From contig NZ_RJTM01000081.1 in the NCBI RefSeq assembly GCF_003725735.1, positions 1-52,847 on the forward strand: DNA of 52,847 bases. The letters are read 5' to 3'. The position numbers and the translations under genes are program-made. Positions within the stretch are counted from its first letter, which is position 1. Each line of letters begins with the position of its first letter. This document shows, piece by piece, positions 35,629 through 44,565 of this stretch. This DNA is from Sinomicrobium pectinilyticum. GTDB taxonomy: Bacteria; Bacteroidota; Bacteroidia; Flavobacteriales; Flavobacteriaceae. Below the pieces are notes generated by a model, which saw only the letters and a program-made list of their open reading frames with translations, had not been told where the DNA came from and ran no database searches.

Positions 35629-36819
35629 ATGTCAATGACGAAACAGGATTTTTTTGAATACCAGGCGCAAACATCACCTCACCCTCTTGCCCTGGAAGTT
35701 TCTCATGCCAGAGGCAGCTATATTTACGACACTACCGGCAAGGCTTACCTGGATTTTGTTGCAGGAGTTTCCGCAAACACCCTGGGGCACAGCCATCCCC
35801 GCGTGGTAGAAGCCGTAAAAGAGCAGGCCGGTAGCTATATGCACGTTATGGTCTACGGGGAATTTGTCCAGAAACCTGCAGTGGAACTCACCAGGTTACT
35901 GGCATCGCACCTTCCCGCTCCGCTGGAGACTACTTACCTTGTCAACTCCGGTACCGAGGCCATAGAAGGCGCCCTGAAACTGGCCAAAAAAGCTACGGGA
36001 CGAAGCGAGATTATCGCTGCACGGAATGCCTATCACGGCAACACCCAGGGTTCTATGAGTGTGATGGGCCACGAAGAACGCAGGCAGGCCTTTCGCCCCC
36101 TTATTCCGGGGAGCAGGTTCATTACGTTCAATAAAGAAGAAGACCTGGAGAATATCACAGAAAGAACAGCAGCCGTCCTGCTGGAAACCATACAGGGCGG
36201 AGCGGGATTCATTCTCCCCTCCGATAATTACCTGCAAAAAGTCAGGATGCGGTGCAACGAAACCGGGACCCTGCTCATACTTGATGAAATTCAACCCGGA
36301 TACGGCAGAACGGGGAAGCTTTTCGGTTTTGAACACTTCGGAATTGTTCCCGATATCCTGGTCATGGGTAAAGGCATGGGCGGAGGGATGCCTGTTGGTG
36401 CATTCACGGCATCAAAGGCCCTGATGGCTCTGCTAAAGGACAATCCAAAACTGGGCCATGTCACAACTTTTGGAGGAAATCCCGTAATAGCGGCGGCCTG
36501 CCTGGCGACATTACGCGAAGTAACGGAAACTTCCCTTATGGCAGCTACCCTGGAAAAAGAAAAACTGTTTCGCGAATTACTCGTTCATCCGCGGATCAGG
36601 GAAGTGCGCGGAAAAGGACTGATGCTTGCCATAATGACAGAAAGCGCGGAAATGACCAATTATGTCATCCTGGAATCCCTTAAACGCGGCGTACTGATGT
36701 TCTGGTTACTTTTTGAGCCGAACGCAGTACGCATAACCCCTCCCCTCACCATTTCCGAAGCGGAAATACGTGAAGGGTGTTCCGTTATCCTGGACATCCT
36801 GGATCAATGGCACGATTAA
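35629..36819 (+). CDS. Class III PLP-dependent aminotransferase
   Basis: This cytoplasmic enzyme of about 396 aa belongs to the ornithine/acetylornithine/4-aminobutyrate aminotransferase class. Visible are DFVAGVSANTLGHSHPRV, LVNSGTEAIEGALKLAKKATG, RNAYHGNTQGSMSVMG, LILDEIQPGYGRTG with the PLP-ring Asp, and the PLP lysine K248 in VMGKGMGGGMP. A start at 35629 (or 35635) avoids overlap with the preceding gene; upstream in-frame starts exist at 35608 and earlier but would overlap. The substrate is not determinable here; flavobacterial relatives are annotated only as aspartate aminotransferase family. Tight spacing indicates co-transcription with the OstA-like gene. Confidence 0.9.
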   Translation: MSMTKQDFFEYQAQTSPHPLALEVSHARGSYIYDTTGKAYLDFVAGVSANTLGHSHPRVVEAVKEQAGSYMHVMVYGEFVQKPAVELTRLLASHLPAPLETTYLVNSGTEAIEGALKLAKKATGRSEIIAARNAYHGNTQGSMSVMGHEERRQAFRPLIPGSRFITFNKEEDLENITERTAAVLLETIQGGAGFILPSDNYLQKVRMRCNETGTLLILDEIQPGYGRTGKLFGFEHFGIVPDILVMGKGMGGGMPVGAFTASKALMALLKDNPKLGHVTTFGGNPVIAAACLATLREVTETSLMAATLEKEKLFRELLVHPRIREVRGKGLMLAIMTESAEMTNYVILESLKRGVLMFWLLFEPNAVRITPPLTISEAEIREGCSVILDILDQWHD

Positions 36820-36910
36820 TGTTAACTACTTTGTTGATAACAAATAAGGGGATTTGCCGGAAATAAAGGCCGCAAACCCTAAATTTATTAACGTAGAATC
36901 CTAAAAAAGC

Positions 36911-38317
36911 ATGCTTATGCCATTTAGTTCTAACGAAGACCGAAACTTTCCCATTTCGAAATTCGAGTCCATGCTCAAGACAAATGACGTGTATTTTTTT
37001 GATGCGGATGATTTTGAGGACATTATCCACCACTATCTCGATTTAGGGAAAGTGGCCCTGGCCAAAAAAGCCATAAAGATCGGACTGGAACAACACACCA
37101 CTTCGACCACCTTGAAATTGCTGCTCATCGAAGTACTGATCTTTGAAAACCGGTTTGAAGTAGCGGAAAAAATGCTGGACGAACTCGCGGCCCTCGAAAC
37201 CTCCAACGAGGAAATATACATTCAGCGGGCTAATATATATTCCAAGAAAGACAATCACGTCATGGCCATTGAACTCCTCAAAGAGGCCCTGGCCTATACC
37301 GAGGACAGTGCGGATGTCTATTCGCTCATAGGTATGGAATATCTTTTCCTGGACAAGTATGCCGAAGCCAAGGATTGTTTTATAAAATGCCTGGAAGAAG
37401 ACCCGGAAGACTATTCCGCCCTTTATAATATCATCTACTGTTTTGACTTCCTGGAGGATCATGACGGCGCCATAACCTATTTGAATACTTACCTGGAAGA
37501 CAATCCGTACAGTGAAGTGGGCTGGCACCAGATAGGCAAACAGTTCTTCCACAAGAAGATGCTTAACGAAGCGCTTGCCGCCTTTGATTTTGCGATCATT
37601 TCCGACGATACCTTTATAGGAGCTTACCTCGAAAAAGGCAAAGTCCTGGAAAAACTCGGAAGATACAACGAAGCCATTGAAAACTACGAACTCACCCTGA
37701 CCCTGGATGATCCTACCTCCTTTGCTTACCTCAGGATAGGAAAATGCCATGAAAAACTGGGTAATGACAATGTAGCCAAACAGTACTATTACAAAACTGT
37801 CCATGAAGACCCGTTACTGGACAAAGGATGGATAGCCATCACCGATTTTTACCTGAAACAATACAATTACCAGAAAGCCAAATACTACATCAACAAAGCC
37901 CTTAACATTGATAGCGAAAATATAGCGTACTGGAAACGTTGTGCCGAAATAAACAAGGAACTTCACCTTTATGAGGAAGCAGACATTTCGTACCAGAAAA
38001 CCATTGAACTGGGTAACTACGAACTGGAAACGTGGACTTCCTGGTGTGATATTCTCGTAAAGATCGGTGAATTTGAAAACGCCGTGCACGTTATGCTCCA
38101 GGCCCTTGAATTCTATCCTAAAGAAGCCTGCCTGGAATACCGTATCGCAGGGCTCTATTTTACCTTGTCCGACTACAGTAAAGGACGTTTTCACCTCAGG
38201 AATGCCCTGACCGATAATTACGAGGACCGGATCATTATGGAAGAGCTGTTTCCTACAGTTTTCAGCAGCAAGACCGTTAAGAATTTTATAACAGATTTTA
38301 AAAAGGCTTCTATTTAA
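36911..38317 (+). CDS. Tetratricopeptide-repeat protein
   Basis: This 468-aa protein has no signal peptide or membrane span, so it is cytoplasmic. From about residue 40 it is a row of TPR units, for example DVYSLIGMEYLFLDKYAEA, AYLEKGKVLEKLGRYNEA, AYLRIGKCHEKLGNDNVA and AYWKRCAEINKELHLYEEA; I count at least ten helical pairs. Such proteins scaffold complexes; no enzyme domain is seen. It leads the DUF368-DUF368-aroE run, with the next gene 33 bases downstream behind its own -7-type box (38325-38332). Confidence 0.88.
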   Translation: MLMPFSSNEDRNFPISKFESMLKTNDVYFFDADDFEDIIHHYLDLGKVALAKKAIKIGLEQHTTSTTLKLLLIEVLIFENRFEVAEKMLDELAALETSNEEIYIQRANIYSKKDNHVMAIELLKEALAYTEDSADVYSLIGMEYLFLDKYAEAKDCFIKCLEEDPEDYSALYNIIYCFDFLEDHDGAITYLNTYLEDNPYSEVGWHQIGKQFFHKKMLNEALAAFDFAIISDDTFIGAYLEKGKVLEKLGRYNEAIENYELTLTLDDPTSFAYLRIGKCHEKLGNDNVAKQYYYKTVHEDPLLDKGWIAITDFYLKQYNYQKAKYYINKALNIDSENIAYWKRCAEINKELHLYEEADISYQKTIELGNYELETWTSWCDILVKIGEFENAVHVMLQALEFYPKEACLEYRIAGLYFTLSDYSKGRFHLRNALTDNYEDRIIMEELFPTVFSSKTVKNFITDFKKASI

Positions 38318-38350
38318 AATTGTCTATTTTTGTTCGTCAAAGAACAGAAT

Positions 38351-39325
38351 ATGCAAAGAAGGCTATTTGATTACCTGATAATCACTTTCAAAGGGATGGC
38401 TATGGGAGCCGCCGATGTTGTTCCCGGGGTGTCCGGAGGTACCATAGCATTTATTTCGGGGATTTATGAAGAACTTATCGGTTCTATCGACAAGATCAAC
38501 CTGTCCTCGCTGAAGATCTGGAAACGAAGTGGTTTCAAGGCCATGTGGAGCGATATTAACGGTAATTTTTTACTGGCCCTTGTTATAGGTATCGCCATCA
38601 GCATCTTCTCCCTTGCAAGGTTTATCAGCTGGTTGCTCGACACCCACCCCATAGCCGTATGGTCGTTCTTTTTCGGCCTGGTCATAGCCAGCATCTATTT
38701 CATAGGCAAGCAGATATCCCGGTGGTCCGCAAGGGTTATAACAGCCACCCTGCTGGGGGTGATCGTATCCTATTACGTAACCATTGCACATCCCGTAAGT
38801 TCGCCGGACGGATACCTCTACCTGTTTTTGTCAGGTTTTGTAGCCATTATAGCCATGATACTTCCCGGTATATCGGGTGCCTTTATCCTGCTGCTCATGG
38901 GATCATACGAAATTGTTATCAACACTATAAATCAGCTCCGTGAAGGGATATTTCGTGCCGATATGCAACTTCTGGAGCAGGCTTTTACCAAACTGGCTGC
39001 ATTTGGTATAGGAGCCATCCTGGGCCTCAAACTGTTTTCGGGCGTCCTCAACTGGATGTTCAAGCACTATAAGAATACAACCCTGGCTCTCCTGACCGGC
39101 TTTATGGTCGGGTCCCTGAACAAAATATGGCCCTGGAAAGAAACCCTTTCGTGGAGAGTAAATTCACACAATGAACAGGTTCCCGTACTGCAAAGAAGTA
39201 TATCTCCTTTCCGGTTCGAAGGAGACAGTCAGGTAATACTGGCATGCCTTGTTGCCATTGCGGGATTCCTCACCATATATCTTTTGGAGAAAATAGCCGT
39301 AAAAGCACAAAAAACGAATGAATAG
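38351..39325 (+). CDS. DUF368/PopT-family undecaprenyl-phosphate transporter, copy 1
   Basis: This 324-aa inner-membrane protein belongs to DUF368, members of which (PopT) return undecaprenyl phosphate across the membrane for reuse in cell-wall and polysaccharide synthesis. The diagnostic N-terminal motif GMAMGAADVVPGVSGGTIAF and the internal repeat MILPGISGAFILLLMGSYE are both present, with about eight or nine hydrophobic spans and an NKIWPWKE loop. The ATG at 38351 is preferred because a TTG start at 38330 would overlap the -7 box TATTTTTG. Its stop overlaps the next paralogue by 8 bases. Confidence 0.92.
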   Translation: MQRRLFDYLIITFKGMAMGAADVVPGVSGGTIAFISGIYEELIGSIDKINLSSLKIWKRSGFKAMWSDINGNFLLALVIGIAISIFSLARFISWLLDTHPIAVWSFFFGLVIASIYFIGKQISRWSARVITATLLGVIVSYYVTIAHPVSSPDGYLYLFLSGFVAIIAMILPGISGAFILLLMGSYEIVINTINQLREGIFRADMQLLEQAFTKLAAFGIGAILGLKLFSGVLNWMFKHYKNTTLALLTGFMVGSLNKIWPWKETLSWRVNSHNEQVPVLQRSISPFRFEGDSQVILACLVAIAGFLTIYLLEKIAVKAQKTNE

Positions 39326-40334
39326 TTCCAGAACACTCCGGGACAGGATCTTTTTAGTGATAAAAGGACTTGCCATGGGCGCTGCCAACAAGGTGCCCGG
39401 GGTATCCGGAGGTATCGTGGCCTTTGTCGCCGGCTTTTACGAAGAATTTATCTACTCCCTTCAAAAAATCAACCTCAAGGCGCTGAAACTGCTTATCAAC
39501 GGCAGATTCAATTCTTTTTACCGCTATATCAACGGCAGGTTTCTCGGGCTCCTGATCTTCGGTATGCTCGTCAGCTACTTCAGTGTATCCAGGCTGCTCG
39601 ATTATTTTATAGGCCTTAAAGAACTTTACGTCTGGGCCAGCTTTTTCGGGATGATCATAGGTTCCATCTACTATATTTCCAAAGGGTTTCACTGGACCCG
39701 GAAAACCATCCTCTCCGCAATCATAGGGCTTTTAGCCGGAATCTCGATCAGCTTCCTGAGCCCGGCAAGGGAAAACCCTAACCTTTTCTTTGTTTTCCTC
39801 TGCGGGATCATAAGTGTTTCCGGAATGACACTTCCGGGCCTGTCCGGTTCTTTTATCCTTATCCTCCTCGGAAATTATGTACTTCTGCTGGTAGATTCGG
39901 TCAATGCGCTGTACGACACTTTCGCAGAAATCTTTCAGGGTGATTTTTCCTTCATCCGGAATCAGGAACGCATTGATACCCTTATTATCCTGGGAGTTTT
40001 TACCCTCGGATCGGCAACCGGGCTGGTAACCTTGTCCCATCTGCTCAATTACGTATTAAAACACTACCGCAATATAACCACTGCCATCATAATAGGGTTT
40101 ATTACCGGTTCGCTGGGCGTGGTATGGCCGTGGAAAAGGACCATATTCCGTATAGACGAAGCCGGAAAATACATCCTGGACAGTGAAGGACACCGGATCA
40201 TCCAGAACTACCAGCGCTATATTCCCGATTTTTCACTTCCGGAGACCTGGGGAGCCATAGGTTTTGTTATATTTGGGGTATTGATCGTACTGTCCCTGGA
40301 CTGGTACGGAAGGCGCACAAGAAGGATTAAATAA
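39318..40334 (+). CDS. DUF368/PopT-family undecaprenyl-phosphate transporter, copy 2
   Basis: This 338-aa paralogue has the same layout as copy 1: GLAMGAANKVPGVSGGIVAF near residue 18, a second inverted-repeat motif MTLPGLSGSFILILLGNYV, and a WPWKRT loop near 270. It starts inside copy 1 (ATG 39318, overlap 8 bases), so the pair is translationally coupled. Two copies back to back may give a heteromer, different carrier specificities or opposite pH optima. aroE follows 86 bases later. Confidence 0.92.
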   Translation: MNSSRTLRDRIFLVIKGLAMGAANKVPGVSGGIVAFVAGFYEEFIYSLQKINLKALKLLINGRFNSFYRYINGRFLGLLIFGMLVSYFSVSRLLDYFIGLKELYVWASFFGMIIGSIYYISKGFHWTRKTILSAIIGLLAGISISFLSPARENPNLFFVFLCGIISVSGMTLPGLSGSFILILLGNYVLLLVDSVNALYDTFAEIFQGDFSFIRNQERIDTLIILGVFTLGSATGLVTLSHLLNYVLKHYRNITTAIIIGFITGSLGVVWPWKRTIFRIDEAGKYILDSEGHRIIQNYQRYIPDFSLPETWGAIGFVIFGVLIVLSLDWYGRRTRRIK

Positions 40335-40420
40335 TGATTTCCCGGGAAGCCCCGCCTTCGACAGCCATAGCGTAAAGCGCATCAATATCCACAGGGCTTC
40401 CGCACAAAAAACAGAAAAAT

Positions 40421-41161
40421 ATGCCACTATTCGGACTTATCGGAAAAAACATATCGTACTCTTTCTCCCAGGTATATTTCCGGGAAAAATTTGAAAAACT
40501 ACAACTTACAGACCATTCCTACGTCAACTTCGACCTGCAGGACATTACAAAGTTCCCGTCTATCTTTACCAAACACCCGGACCTCAGGGGATGTAACGTG
40601 ACTATCCCTTATAAGGAAGCGGTAATACCTTATCTTTCCGGGCTCAGCAATAAAGCAAAAGAGATAGGTGCCGTAAATGTCATTAAGGTCGAGAAAGATC
40701 GCCTTACCGGGTACAATACGGATTACTACGGTTTCCAGGCCTCCCTGCAGCCCTTGTTGCGAAAAGAGCACGGCAAAGCCCTTATACTTGGCACGGGAGG
40801 TGCTTCCAAGGCGGTAGCCTTCAGCCTTAAAGAACTCGGCATTGATCATACGTTTGTTTCCAGGAAGCCCGAAGAAGGGCAAATATCCTATGAAGACCTG
40901 GACGAAAAAACAATGAAAAACAACCCGGTTATCATAAACTGTACCCCTCTGGGCACCTACCCTGATATAGAAAGCAAACCGGCAATCCCATACGATTACA
41001 TTACCCCGAAACACCTGTTATACGACCTTATTTACAATCCGGCGGAAACTTCCTTTTTAAAAGAAGGAAAAGAAAGGGGCGCCACTACAAGCAACGGACT
41101 TCGCATGCTGCAGCTTCAGGCAGAAAAGGCCTGGGAAATATGGAATTCTTCTGACCGGTAA
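40421..41161 (+). CDS. aroE: Shikimate dehydrogenase
   Basis: This cytoplasmic NADPH enzyme reduces 3-dehydroshikimate to shikimate in aromatic amino-acid synthesis. The 246-aa form is a little shorter than E. coli AroE, as is usual in this phylum. Visible are GLIGKNISYSFSQVYF (substrate serines), the catalytic K65 in NVTIPYKEAV and D101 in GYNTDYYGF, the NADP loop ILGTGGASKAV, and the closing NGLRMLQLQAEKAWEIW. A terminator follows 54 bases after the stop. Confidence 0.96.
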   Translation: MPLFGLIGKNISYSFSQVYFREKFEKLQLTDHSYVNFDLQDITKFPSIFTKHPDLRGCNVTIPYKEAVIPYLSGLSNKAKEIGAVNVIKVEKDRLTGYNTDYYGFQASLQPLLRKEHGKALILGTGGASKAVAFSLKELGIDHTFVSRKPEEGQISYEDLDEKTMKNNPVIINCTPLGTYPDIESKPAIPYDYITPKHLLYDLIYNPAETSFLKEGKERGATTSNGLRMLQLQAEKAWEIWNSSDR

Positions 41162-41214
41162 ATCCCTGTATGGCCTGCCGTTTTGCCATGAAATCTACCG
41201 GCATTTCCGCCCAG

Positions 41215-41245
41215 GGAGAAAAAAACAGGGTTTTCTCCGTTTTTT
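41215..41245 (+). terminator. Terminator of aroE
   Basis: GGAGAAAA (41215-41222) / TTTTCTCC (41231-41238) is a perfect stem with an 8-base loop, followed by GTTTTTT. Confidence 0.8.
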
Positions 41246-41293
41246 AAAATTCCCATTTTTTTAAGAAACAGCCTCTCTAAAAGTATCAAAAGT

Positions 41294-41324
41294 TTTGCTA
41301 TTTTAAGAGTAGTTAGTATCTTTC
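41294..41324 (+). promoter_or_regulatory. Promoter of the DUF349 gene
   Basis: TTTG (41294-41297), a 19-base spacer and TATCTTTC (41317-41324, one base off TAnnTTTG) lie 39 bases before the start. Confidence 0.6.
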
Positions 41325-41362
41325 ACGTTCTAAAGTGATGATGAACCTTAAACATTTTTAAG

Positions 41363-43354
41363 ATGTTAGACCAAAAAGACAACAACCTGCACCAGGCAGA
41401 GGAAAATGCTGCTACCGGCCGGACCGAAGGGGAGGAAAAAGAGATTGCCGTGGACAATACGGCGGCTCCCGATACGGAATCCGGGGCGGAAGAGCATAAA
41501 ACCGAAGAGGTGGAAGACAACGATGCAGGTCAGGCAACCCCAGCCGCTATTGAGGTAAATGAAGAAGAGGTCCTGAACGAAATAGATGAGTCCAATGCCG
41601 AAGATGCCGAAGACGAAGATAACGCCAAGAGACATTCCATCCCGATACTGGATTATCATGCCATGAGCCTGGATAAACTGGCCGAGGAACTGGAAAAGCT
41701 TATCAAAAGAGAAAAGGTACAGGCCATAAAAGAGCATGTGGATGGCATTAAATACGAATTTGACCTGAAATTCCAGGATCTTCTGGAAGAAAAGAAGGAA
41801 GAGTTCCTCAACGACGGGGGCAATGAAATAGACTTCCGGTATAATCCGCCCGTAAGGCAGAGATTTCTCAATGCTTACGGAGATTACAAGGACAAAAGGA
41901 ACCAGTATTATCAAAACCTGGAGCAAAACCTTAAAAGCAATCTCAATAAGCGACTGGAGATCATCGAGGAATTAAAAGGCCTGATCAATGTAGAGGAAAA
42001 CATCAATACTACCTACAAACATTTCAAAGAGCTCCAGGACCGCTGGAAAGTAGCCGGGCCTATCCCAAGGGTCAACTACAACGACGTATGGCGGACCTAC
42101 CAGCATCATGTAGAGCGCTTCTATGATTTCCTGGATATCAACCGCGATCTTCGGGACCTCGATTTCAGGCACAACCTGGAAGAAAAGGAAAAACTGATCG
42201 CGAGGGCAGAACAGCTCGCAGAGATCTCCGACGTAAATACGGCTTTCAGGGAGTTGCAATCGCTCCATAAAATATGGAAGGAAGACATTGGTCCCGTAGA
42301 CCGGGAACACCGTGAGGACGTATGGGACCGTTTCAGCGCAGCTACCAAAGTCATTCACGAAAAAAGACAGGAGTACTTTAAAAACATGGATGAAATCCAT
42401 GAACAGAACCTGCAGAAAAAGGAGGAAATTATTGCCCAAATCAATGCGATTGCGCAAAATAAAGTCTCTTCTCATAACCAGTGGCAAAGACAGATCAAGG
42501 AGATCGAAGCGCTCAGGGAAGCCTTTTTCAACGCCGGAAGAGTGCCGCGAAAGGTTAATGAAGAAGTGTGGGCGGCCTTTAAAACTGCAGTGAGGACCTT
42601 TAACCGGAACAAAAACGAATTTTACAAAAATCTCAAAAAAGATCAGCACGAGAACCTGGCCAAAAAACAGGAACTCATCAAAATAGCCCAGGAAAACAAA
42701 GACAGTGACGACTGGGAAGTGGTAACCCCGCTGATGAAGAAAATACAGTCCGACTGGAAAAAGATAGGCCATGTGCCACGTAAGTATTCCGACAAAATAT
42801 GGAATGAATTCAAGGCAGCCTGCAACCATTATTTCGACAGGCTTCACCAGCACAGGGATGAAGGCAATAAAGATGAAATGGAAGCCTACAAGGGCAAAGA
42901 AGCCTTACTCGATGAACTCAAGGAGTTCCAGCTGACCGGCGATCACCAGGACGACCTGGAAACAGTCAAGGAATTTATCTCCCAATGGAGGTCTTACGGG
43001 CGTGTCCCCTATTACAAAAGGAGCATAGAGAGCAAGTTCAACAAGATTATCGATGCCCTCTTTAAAAAACTGGACGTTGCCAAACGCGACATAGAACTTA
43101 TTAAATACGGGAACAAGCTGGAACAACTGGCCAATTCCGACCAGGATAACCTGATCGATAACGAAATGATCTTTATCCGCCGCAAGATAGATGAAGTAAA
43201 AGGTGAGATCCGTCAACTGGAAAACAACCTGCAGTTCATCAATGCCGATGAGACCAATCCTATTGTAAGAGAGGTAAACAAAAACATCGACAAACATAAG
43301 GAAACACTTGCACTGTGGAAGGCCAAGCTCAAACAACTGAGGGAAATGGACTAA
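41363..43354 (+). CDS. DUF349-repeat coiled-coil protein
   Basis: This 663-aa protein has no signal peptide. Residues 1-95 are acidic and low-complexity (EEN, EEKE, AEDAEDEDN); after that come about five DUF349 helical units, each with a W-K-x-x-G-x-(V/I)-P-R core (WKVAGPIPRVNYNDVW, WKEDIGPVDREHREDVW, AFFNAGRVPRKVNEEVW, WKKIGHVPRKYSDKIW, WRSYGRVPYYKRSIE). A C-terminal coiled coil (about 600-663) closes it. The family's role is unknown; in some bacteria DUF349 proteins bind nucleic acid. It has its own promoter downstream of the aroE terminator. Confidence 0.88.
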   Translation: MLDQKDNNLHQAEENAATGRTEGEEKEIAVDNTAAPDTESGAEEHKTEEVEDNDAGQATPAAIEVNEEEVLNEIDESNAEDAEDEDNAKRHSIPILDYHAMSLDKLAEELEKLIKREKVQAIKEHVDGIKYEFDLKFQDLLEEKKEEFLNDGGNEIDFRYNPPVRQRFLNAYGDYKDKRNQYYQNLEQNLKSNLNKRLEIIEELKGLINVEENINTTYKHFKELQDRWKVAGPIPRVNYNDVWRTYQHHVERFYDFLDINRDLRDLDFRHNLEEKEKLIARAEQLAEISDVNTAFRELQSLHKIWKEDIGPVDREHREDVWDRFSAATKVIHEKRQEYFKNMDEIHEQNLQKKEEIIAQINAIAQNKVSSHNQWQRQIKEIEALREAFFNAGRVPRKVNEEVWAAFKTAVRTFNRNKNEFYKNLKKDQHENLAKKQELIKIAQENKDSDDWEVVTPLMKKIQSDWKKIGHVPRKYSDKIWNEFKAACNHYFDRLHQHRDEGNKDEMEAYKGKEALLDELKEFQLTGDHQDDLETVKEFISQWRSYGRVPYYKRSIESKFNKIIDALFKKLDVAKRDIELIKYGNKLEQLANSDQDNLIDNEMIFIRRKIDEVKGEIRQLENNLQFINADETNPIVREVNKNIDKHKETLALWKAKLKQLREMD

Positions 43355-43558
43355 TAACAGCCGTTTCCCCGGTTTCAAATCCCTGAAAAAGTTGTTTTTT
43401 TCATTCCGGAAAACCGCCGGATCTCTTTCGGGACCATTACACAACGCTATACGGTACCCGGGCATTTACGGCCCCGTGAAGCAGAGCGCCATTACCGTTC
43501 CCTGTTACCCATCGCACCTAATCTGATTTATTCTAAAACTCACAAACGTTTCAAAACA

Positions 43559-44257
43559 ATGAAAAAAGCAGCATTTTGCCTTGTTCTAACGGCATATTTT
43601 CTCTTCCCGGACTCAACCTTCGCGCAGGTCAATGAAAACGAAACAGGAGCCTGGTATATGTACTTCTGGAATACGACATTAAAAAACAGCCGGTTTGGTT
43701 TTCAGGGGGATGTGCAATACAGGAACTGGGACATTATGGGCGACCTGGAGCAACTTCTCCTGCGTGGCGGTGTCACTTACGAACCGGAGAAAGCCAATGT
43801 TAAATTTACCCTCGGGTACGGCTATGTCCTTTCCGGCGAATATGGCGACAGCAATAGCACCAGTGAAGAAAGCAGAATATACCAGGAGGCACTGCTCCCC
43901 CATAAACTGGCAGACCGTTTTTATCTCACCCATCGTTTCCGGTTTGAACAACGCTGGGTGGAAAGCCAGGACTTCCGTACACGCTTTCGCTATAACCTCT
44001 TCCTGAATATCCCGGTAAACCAGGTCTCCCTGAATAAGGGAGCAATTTACATCGCCCTTTATAACGAATTGTTTATCAACGGACAAAAAGAGACAGGCAA
44101 CGGCAACACGGTAGAAATATTCGACAGGAACCGCCTTTATACCGCGCTGGGGTACAGCATTACGGACAACCTTAAAGTACAGGCGGGTTATATGCGCCAG
44201 TCCACCAATACTGTGGATAAAGGGCAATTACAACTAAGCCTGCATCATACGCTTTAA
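43559..44257 (+). CDS. DUF2490-family outer-membrane protein
   Basis: This 232-aa protein has a signal peptide ending near TFAQV (about residue 23) followed by alternating amphipathic strands rich in aromatic residues (GAWYMYFWNTTLKNSRFGF, FKLTLGYGYV-like, RFYLTHRFRFEQRW, KVQAGYMRQ) that end in LSLHHTL. This is the pattern of a small beta-barrel of DUF2490. The function of the family is unknown. It converges with rny, with a perfect palindrome in the gap. Confidence 0.85.
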   Translation: MKKAAFCLVLTAYFLFPDSTFAQVNENETGAWYMYFWNTTLKNSRFGFQGDVQYRNWDIMGDLEQLLLRGGVTYEPEKANVKFTLGYGYVLSGEYGDSNSTSEESRIYQEALLPHKLADRFYLTHRFRFEQRWVESQDFRTRFRYNLFLNIPVNQVSLNKGAIYIALYNELFINGQKETGNGNTVEIFDRNRLYTALGYSITDNLKVQAGYMRQSTNTVDKGQLQLSLHHTL

Positions 44258-44565
44258 AAATTAAAGTCCTGAAAATCATGTACAGGCACAGGTACGGGTG
44301 GCGATGTCAAAAACACCTAAACAAATGATTATCAATAAAAAACACGCATCACCTCAACAAGTTCATTAAGTCCTTCCTCCGGAATACAGCTTTTCGGAAA
44401 CCAGCCAACTCCTGCAGAGGGGCACTAATAAGGGAAGGACATGATTTTTATTATTTCTCCCATCAATAACACACGTGGCCGGCAGATATCTGCCGGCCAC
44501 GTCGCTCTTATATTAATCATATTTTTTTTAACTCGAAAAAAGTTCTCCGAAATCTTCCAGGTCCT
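44258..44565. other. Convergent intergenic region with 30-base perfect palindrome
   Basis: Bases 44473-44502 read the same on both strands: ACGTGGCCGGCAGAT followed by its exact reverse complement. It lies 215 bases after the DUF2490 stop and 64 bases after the rny stop (minus strand), so it may act as a two-way terminator, although no T-run adjoins either side. The rest of the gap holds no gene. Confidence 0.7.
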
